Part shown: one piece after another, positions 11,987 through 14,842 of the stretch | Layout of the letters: every line of letters starts with the position of its first letter | How positions within the stretch are numbered: position 1 is the stretch's first letter | Source: Candidatus Aenigmatarchaeota archaeon | Lineage (GTDB): Archaea > Aenigmatarchaeota > Aenigmatarchaeia > Aenigmatarchaeales > DAIDAN01 | Assembly (NCBI GenBank): GCA_027310605.1 | Contig: DAIDAN010000010.1 | Coordinates: 1-14,842, forward strand | Length of the DNA stretch: 14,842 nt | Direction: 5' to 3' | Program-made: the position numbers and the translations under genes | Notes under the pieces: model-generated | Database searches by the model: none | Seen by the model: only the letters and a program-made list of their open reading frames with translations | Told to the model about the DNA's origin: nothing

Positions 11987-12340
11987 CTATTTCTTCGTGT
12001 TCTCCAGCTTTTCAATCACCACGAACGATTTCGTCTTCGAGAGAGGCCTGCACTCCGCTATCCTCACCGAATCGCCGAGCTTCGCGGCGATGCAGTCGGG
12101 GTTATGCGCGGCAAGTCTCGTGTGCCTTCTCTCGTAGCGCTCGTATTTCGGGATGAGCCTGTTGAAGCCCGACTCCACGACAACAGTCTTCGCAGCCTTG
12201 TCGGAAATCACATTTCCCGCGAACACCCTTCCCCTGACAGGCAGCGTCCCGTGCCAGGGGCATTTAGCGTCGGTGCAAACCTGCGCGGGAGGCTTCGCCT
12301 CAACACCGATATTCCTGTGCTTCGCCTCGGATTTTTGCAT
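11987..12340 (-). CDS. rps17: Small ribosomal subunit protein S17 (uS17)
   Basis: This 117-aa archaeal S17 has NIGVEAKPPAQVCTDAKCPW, then HGTLPVRGRVFAGNVISDKA, VVVESGFNRLIPKYERYERR and the conserved HTRLAAHNPDCIAAKLGDSV RNA-binding core. The archaeal N-terminal block with C-x4-C before HGTLPVRG is clear. The ATG at 12340 is preceded by GTGAC at four-base spacing. It follows Rnp1 after a 170-nt gap. It binds the 16S 5' domain. Confidence 0.95.
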   Translation of the reverse strand: MQKSEAKHRNIGVEAKPPAQVCTDAKCPWHGTLPVRGRVFAGNVISDKAAKTVVVESGFNRLIPKYERYERRHTRLAAHNPDCIAAKLGDSVRIAECRPLSKTKSFVVIEKLENTKK

Positions 12341-12361
12341 AATTGTCACGATATCTTTTTA

Positions 12362-12517
12362 TCAGGTTTTTGCATTTCCATCTGTCCTGATTTTTTTTTC
12401 ATCCGGATTGAAAACCGTTTCCAAAAGTTTTTGTTTTGTTGTTATCGGTTTTTTAATTTTATTTTTTCGAAAACCATTCTGTAAGCGAGTTTTTGCGGAT
12501 TTTTTATTTCTCACCAT
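12362..12517 (-). CDS. Doubtful 51-aa basic ORF overlapping the Rnp1 stop
   Basis: An ATG whose TG is shared with the last codon of rnp1 (ATGGTGA) opens a frame of 51 codons that runs through the spacer and its family A repeat to TGA at 12362. The product is very Lys/Arg/Asn-rich (IKKPITTKQKLLETVFNPDE). The overlap looks like translational coupling, but the peptide is mostly translated repeat and similar chance frames exist in other gaps. It is probably not a functional gene. Confidence 0.2.
   Translation of the reverse strand: MVRNKKSAKTRLQNGFRKNKIKKPITTKQKLLETVFNPDEKKIRTDGNAKT
12410..12453 (-). repeat. Family A hairpin repeat (Rnp1-S17 gap)
   Basis: The arms AAAACCG and CGGTTTT pair around a shorter AT-rich loop of about 28 nt. 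A separate half arm (CGAAAACCAT) at 12469-12478 suggests a second eroded copy on the Rnp1 side. Confidence 0.55.
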
Positions 12518-12792
12518 TTTCTCAGTTTCGTCTTTATCCTGTTCTCGGGTCGCGCCACGAGCAGCGAGCCGGAGACTTTTACATTCTTCCCGCCCGGCAG
12601 CGTGAAAACGAATTCCGCATCGTGTTTTGCTATCTTGTTCGCTTTCCCGTTTTTCTCTATTGTGATAATGTTTTTCGTCTCGTCGACAACCGTTCCGCTT
12701 ATTCCTTCCTGCTTCCTGTTTCTGCTTTCCAAGACCCCGCATCGCAATCCGATGAGCTCGTGCCTCAAAATGTTGCGCGGCGTTATGGGCAT
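12511..12792 (-). CDS. rnp1: RNase P protein component 1 (Rpp29/Pop4 family)
   Basis: This 93-aa protein opens with PITPRNILRHELIGLRCGVL, the characteristic HELIGL motif of archaeal Rpp29, followed by the Sm-like barrel part GISGTVVDETKNIITIEKNG and FTLPGGKNVKVSGSLLVARP. It is a subunit of the archaeal RNase P holoenzyme, which matures tRNA 5' ends. Its place between aIF1 and S17 is typical of euryarchaeal-type clusters. The start lacks the GTGAT leader used by its neighbours (GATTGGT precedes the ATG), so it may be translated by coupling to aIF1, 37 nt upstream. Confidence 0.92.
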   Translation of the reverse strand: MPITPRNILRHELIGLRCGVLESRNRKQEGISGTVVDETKNIITIEKNGKANKIAKHDAEFVFTLPGGKNVKVSGSLLVARPENRIKTKLRKW

Positions 12793-12829
12793 ACCAATCG
12801 TTTTTTTTTGCGCGTTTTCTGTTTTGTTT

Positions 12830-13150
12830 TCACATCTCTATCTGCTCCTCCGAAAATCCCATTTCAACGAGCAGTTTTTTTATCTTGTATGTGTGGTCGC
12901 CCTGCAGCTCGATCCTGCCATTCTTGTAAGTGCCGCCGCACGCGAGCTTCGTCTTCAGCTTCTTCGTGACAGCCTTCGGGTTCGCATCCTCCGAAATGCC
13001 GTCGACAACGGTCATCCACTTGCCGAACGACTTCTTCTCCGCGAACACGCGTATTTTCGAGGACTCCTTCGCTATCGCGCCGCAGACGCATATCTCCTTC
13101 GGAAGCCCGCAGTTCTTGCATATTTCCGCCAGTTCATTCACCTTTTTCAT
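12830..13150 (-). CDS. Translation initiation factor aIF1 (SUI1 family)
   Basis: The 106-aa protein has an N-terminal zinc-binding stretch (C11-x2-C14 and C21-x-C23 in ICKNCGLPKEICVCG) followed by the SUI1 fold. That fold includes the basic loop region FGKWMTVVDGI and the LKTKLACGGTYKNGRIELQG segment typical of aIF1/eIF1, then GDHTYKIKKLLVEMGFSEEQ. aIF1 binds the 30S P site and supports start-codon fidelity. It is encoded among ribosomal proteins next to rnp1. The start at 13150 is preceded by GATATCGATA, not the standard GTGAT. Confidence 0.92.
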   Translation of the reverse strand: MKKVNELAEICKNCGLPKEICVCGAIAKESSKIRVFAEKKSFGKWMTVVDGISEDANPKAVTKKLKTKLACGGTYKNGRIELQGDHTYKIKKLLVEMGFSEEQIEM

Positions 13151-13205
13151 TATCGATATCGTTACAGTTGAATTTCTGATACGCTGATTTAATTTTTTAT
13201 GAGTT

Positions 13206-13448
13206 CTAACTTCCGTTTTTTTCTGAAACATAATCTTTGCAAAAGTCCGCGCCTTTTTTCCAGTTTACCATTACTATGTTCTTATCATGGTTTCCTTTCT
13301 TGCATTTGTTAAAAACTCCTCCATAGCACGTAATATCCTGGTCAAGGAACTTGCAACCAATAAGGCAATAACGGCTATTAGGCGAACGTATTATATCGTG
13401 TATTTCCATCAAGGCATTATCCAGACCCATTTTATCTTTCTCAGCCAT
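13206..13448 (-). CDS. Unknown 80-aa cysteine-containing protein between L29 and aIF1
   Basis: The protein starts MAEKDKMGLDNALMEIHDII and continues SRYCLIGCKFLDQDITCYGG, with further cysteines in KCKKGNHD and DFCKDY. The five cysteines could bind zinc or form disulfides, but the spacing fits no ribbon I recognise. The SD-like GGAGTGAG is formed by the last codon and stop of L29, and the ATG lies 5 nt after that stop, so it is very probably translated and coupled to L29. Many archaea have aIF1 directly after L29 here, so this is an insertion in the order. Function unknown. Confidence 0.75.
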   Translation of the reverse strand: MAEKDKMGLDNALMEIHDIIRSPNSRYCLIGCKFLDQDITCYGGVFNKCKKGNHDKNIVMVNWKKGADFCKDYVSEKNGS

Positions 13449-13453
13449 TATTC

Positions 13454-13660
13454 TCACTCCTTTCTTTTCGCCGCGTTCTGTTTCGTGAGCAGCCTCGCTA
13501 TCGTCTTCCTTGTCTCCCTTATCCTTCCCGGATTCGCGACCGCGCCGCTCACAGACACATGTCCCTTCTCCTTCATCAGCTCGAGCCGCAGCTCGCCGAG
13601 CCTTTTCGCGATTTCATTTGTTTCCATTTCTCGAATCTGTTTTTTTCTTATTACTGCCAT
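13454..13660 (-). CDS. rpl29: Large ribosomal subunit protein L29 (uL29)
   Basis: This small 68-aa two-helix protein opens AVIRKKQIREMETNEIAKRL, then GELRLELMKEKGHVSVSGAV, with the archaeal ANPGRIRETRKTIARLLT tail. It lies near the exit tunnel on the 50S. The start at 13660 is chosen because GTGAT lies four bases upstream; an ATG two codons earlier (13666) is possible. It follows S3 as in nearly all genomes, here after a 148-nt gap with a family B repeat. Confidence 0.95.
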   Translation of the reverse strand: MAVIRKKQIREMETNEIAKRLGELRLELMKEKGHVSVSGAVANPGRIRETRKTIARLLTKQNAAKRKE

Positions 13661-13729
13661 CTTCATCACGACATTATCATTGAGTTTCGGTTTCGCCGGT
13701 TCGCTATTTTTTATTTTTTACATTTTCAG

Positions 13730-13753
13730 ATTGTTCGGCGCGGACCGAGCAAT
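13730..13753 (-). repeat. Family B palindrome after the S3 stop
   Basis: The outer arms ATTGTTCGG and CCGAGCAAT surround CGCGGA with one wobble on the plus strand. It is 55 nt past the S3 stop, the largest distance among the copies. There is no recognisable family A partner in this gap. Confidence 0.6.
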
Positions 13754-13808
13754 AATTTTTTATTATTTTTTTATCGGTTGGTTTATTTTTTCACATTCTT
13801 TTTTTATT

Positions 13809-14453
13809 TCATTCCTTCTTTTCCGTTTCGTCTTTTGTTTCAGTTACGGCCGGAAGCGAAGCCATCATCTTCCTGCTCGCCAAGATCTCTTTCGGCATCT
13901 CCGGCAGTATCTTCACTTGTATCCCTATCGCGCCCGCCCTTACCATCGCTGTCGCGTACGCTTTTTTTACTTCAGTCTCCGCCTGCTCGCCCGCGTACTT
14001 CAGGTACCCGGCCGAAAACTTGTCAATCCTTCCCATGTCGCCGCCCAGCTTCCCGCCGACCCTCACCGCTATTCCAGCGGCTCCCGCCCTCATCACATTC
14101 TCTATCATAATGTTCACGACGCGCCTGTAATTCAGCCCGCGCTCTATCGCGCCCGCTATTTCGCGCGCAACCACATCCGCGTCAAGTTCAGGCTTCTCTA
14201 TTTCCCTGACCTCAAGCTGCGGATTCTGCAGCCCGAACTTCTGCCTTACCATCTCGGTTATCGCGTCTATGTTCTTGCCGCCCCTTCCGATTACCATTCC
14301 AGGCCTCTGCGCAAACACCGTGATGTGCGTCGCGAGCGGCGTGTGTTGAATATCGGAGTGGCTGTACCCGGCGCGCGAGAATTCGCGCGAGAGGAACTCC
14401 TCTATCTCCCCCTTCTTTATCCCGTCCCTGACAAACTGCCGCTCCGATGTCAT
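13809..14453 (-). CDS. rps3: Small ribosomal subunit protein S3 (uS3)
   Basis: This 214-aa S3 binds the 30S head and shapes the mRNA entry channel. The N-terminal KH domain carries the GXXG loop in VIGRGGKNIDAITEMVRQKF. The C-terminal domain includes NYRRVVNIMIENVMRAGAAG, the conserved GKLGG motif and RAGAIGIQVKILP. The tail is acidic (VTETKDETEKKE). The start at 14453 has GTGAT four bases upstream plus the extended leader motif. Codons farther upstream (to 14663) are spacer and family A repeat. Confidence 0.96.
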   Translation of the reverse strand: MTSERQFVRDGIKKGEIEEFLSREFSRAGYSHSDIQHTPLATHITVFAQRPGMVIGRGGKNIDAITEMVRQKFGLQNPQLEVREIEKPELDADVVAREIAGAIERGLNYRRVVNIMIENVMRAGAAGIAVRVGGKLGGDMGRIDKFSAGYLKYAGEQAETEVKKAYATAMVRAGAIGIQVKILPEMPKEILASRKMMASLPAVTETKDETEKKE

Positions 14454-14534
14454 CGATATCACGACAATATCATTCAGTTCCATTTGCATTGGTTGGAATT
14501 TTTCGCGCTTGTTTCTTTTTTTTTGTTTTAATCC

Positions 14535-14587
14535 GAAAACCGTTTTCATTATGAAATTTATTACCAATAAAAGTTGCGGCGGTTTTG
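14535..14587 (-). repeat. Family A hairpin repeat (L22-S3 gap)
   Basis: On the minus strand AAAACCG pairs with CGGTTTT over 7 bp around an AT-rich loop of about 37 nt. The sequence after the 5' arm (CCGCAACT) is the family core. It lies in the 157-nt gap between L22 and S3. Confidence 0.6.
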
Positions 14588-14610
14588 ATTTTTCTTTTAT
14601 TTTTTGACTT

Positions 14611-14842
14611 CTACTTTTTTGCTTCAGCCTTTTTCGATTCACTTTTTTCTTTCGCCACTGCAACTTTTTCTTTCGTTTTTTCGGATTTCTGGAAAGGCTT
14701 CAAGACTATCTGCACATGCGTGGACTTCATCCGCATCCCAAACGCGCGCTTCCTTCTGCCGCGGTACATCTTCGGCCCCTTGTGCGCAGCCGCGACGAGC
14801 TTGAGAGCTTCACTGTCCAAGTTCTTCGCGAGCGCGTTGCTC
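14611..14842 (-). CDS. rpl22: Large ribosomal subunit protein L22 (uL22), C-terminal part
   Basis: The gene is cut by the window edge. About 76 C-terminal residues are visible, including LDSEALKLVAAAHKGPKMYR and GRRKRAFGMRMKSTHVQIVL, the typical archaeal L22 hairpin region that reaches the exit tunnel wall. A low-complexity Lys/Glu/Ala tail follows (EKVAVAKEKSESKKAEAKK). L22 preceding S3 is the expected S10-operon order and fixes the direction of transcription for the whole cluster. Confidence 0.93.
   Translation of the reverse strand, partial: SNALAKNLDSEALKLVAAAHKGPKMYRGRRKRAFGMRMKSTHVQIVLKPFQKSEKTKEKVAVAKEKSESKKAEAKK

Noticed and set aside
3546..13753. Family B copies as a CRISPR array
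   Set aside because: Copies are kilobases apart, each in a different gene gap, with no regular spacers and no cas genes.
13287..14531. A long plus-strand open frame (414 codons) opposite S3 and L29
   Set aside because: It is the antisense shadow of GC-rich genes clearly encoding S3 and L29 on the minus strand; its translation is Arg/His/Phe-rich and low in complexity, with no start signal.
14454..14663. Longer N-terminus for S3 (and similarly for L14 to 11945 and L32e to 7017)
   Set aside because: The added codons translate spacer and repeat sequence, while the GTGAT leader points to the internal ATG in each case.

Overview
The window comes from an archaeon. It carries an archaeal S10/spc-type ribosomal protein cluster with archaeal/eukaryotic-type members (S4e, L19e, L32e, archaeal-length L14 and L15), aIF1 and the RNase P protein Rnp1, and many starts are preceded by GTGAT, which can pair with the 16S tail. 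A C1-G72 tRNA-Tyr that appears to be interrupted more than once, short zinc proteins and AT-rich spacers between GC-rich genes suggest a small-genome DPANN-type lineage. That placement is inference; no 16S gene is present.

Left part (1-1441, plus strand): a leaderless-looking promoter followed by three tightly packed genes, a MntA-type nucleotidyltransferase, a HepT-type HEPN toxin with RX4HXY, and a CYTH-fold phosphohydrolase/cyclase. The first two overlap by 14 nt and form a toxin-antitoxin pair. These genes converge on the ribosomal cluster.

Middle (1442-2313): a short hydrophobic open frame on the minus strand, then a minus-strand tRNA-Tyr(GTA) spanning 242 nt because its anticodon loop and T arm are interrupted, then a 73-nt segment that can fold as a three-way junction, and two CTTATAAG boxes. 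secY, which follows L15 in many archaea, is absent here.

Right part (2314-14842, all minus strand, transcribed right to left): L22 (partial), S3, L29, an unknown 80-aa Cys-containing protein, aIF1, Rnp1, S17, L14, a 40-aa ORF, L24, S4e, L5, S14, S8, a small zinc-finger gene broken by one in-frame TAA, L6, L32e, a 52-aa ORF, a 53-aa zinc-ribbon protein, L19e, L18, S5, L30, L15. The gene order is classical, but the packing is not: many junctions have AT-rich gaps of 100-290 nt.

The most unusual signal is in those gaps. Nine places carry a diverged roughly 50-nt hairpin repeat (family A, arms AAAACCR/YGGTTTT, with compensatory changes). Six gaps carry a palindromic hairpin just after a stop codon (family B, five full 24-bp copies and one shortened). 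Two carry a third shared 3' element (C). One 94-nt block is duplicated with a single mismatch. Upstream of the starts, GTGAT or a near variant lies exactly four bases before the ATG in 15 leaders, and seven of these extend into a roughly 20-nt shared leader motif. Together these look like a repeated post-transcriptional punctuation system for a ribosomal protein operon; that reading is inference.
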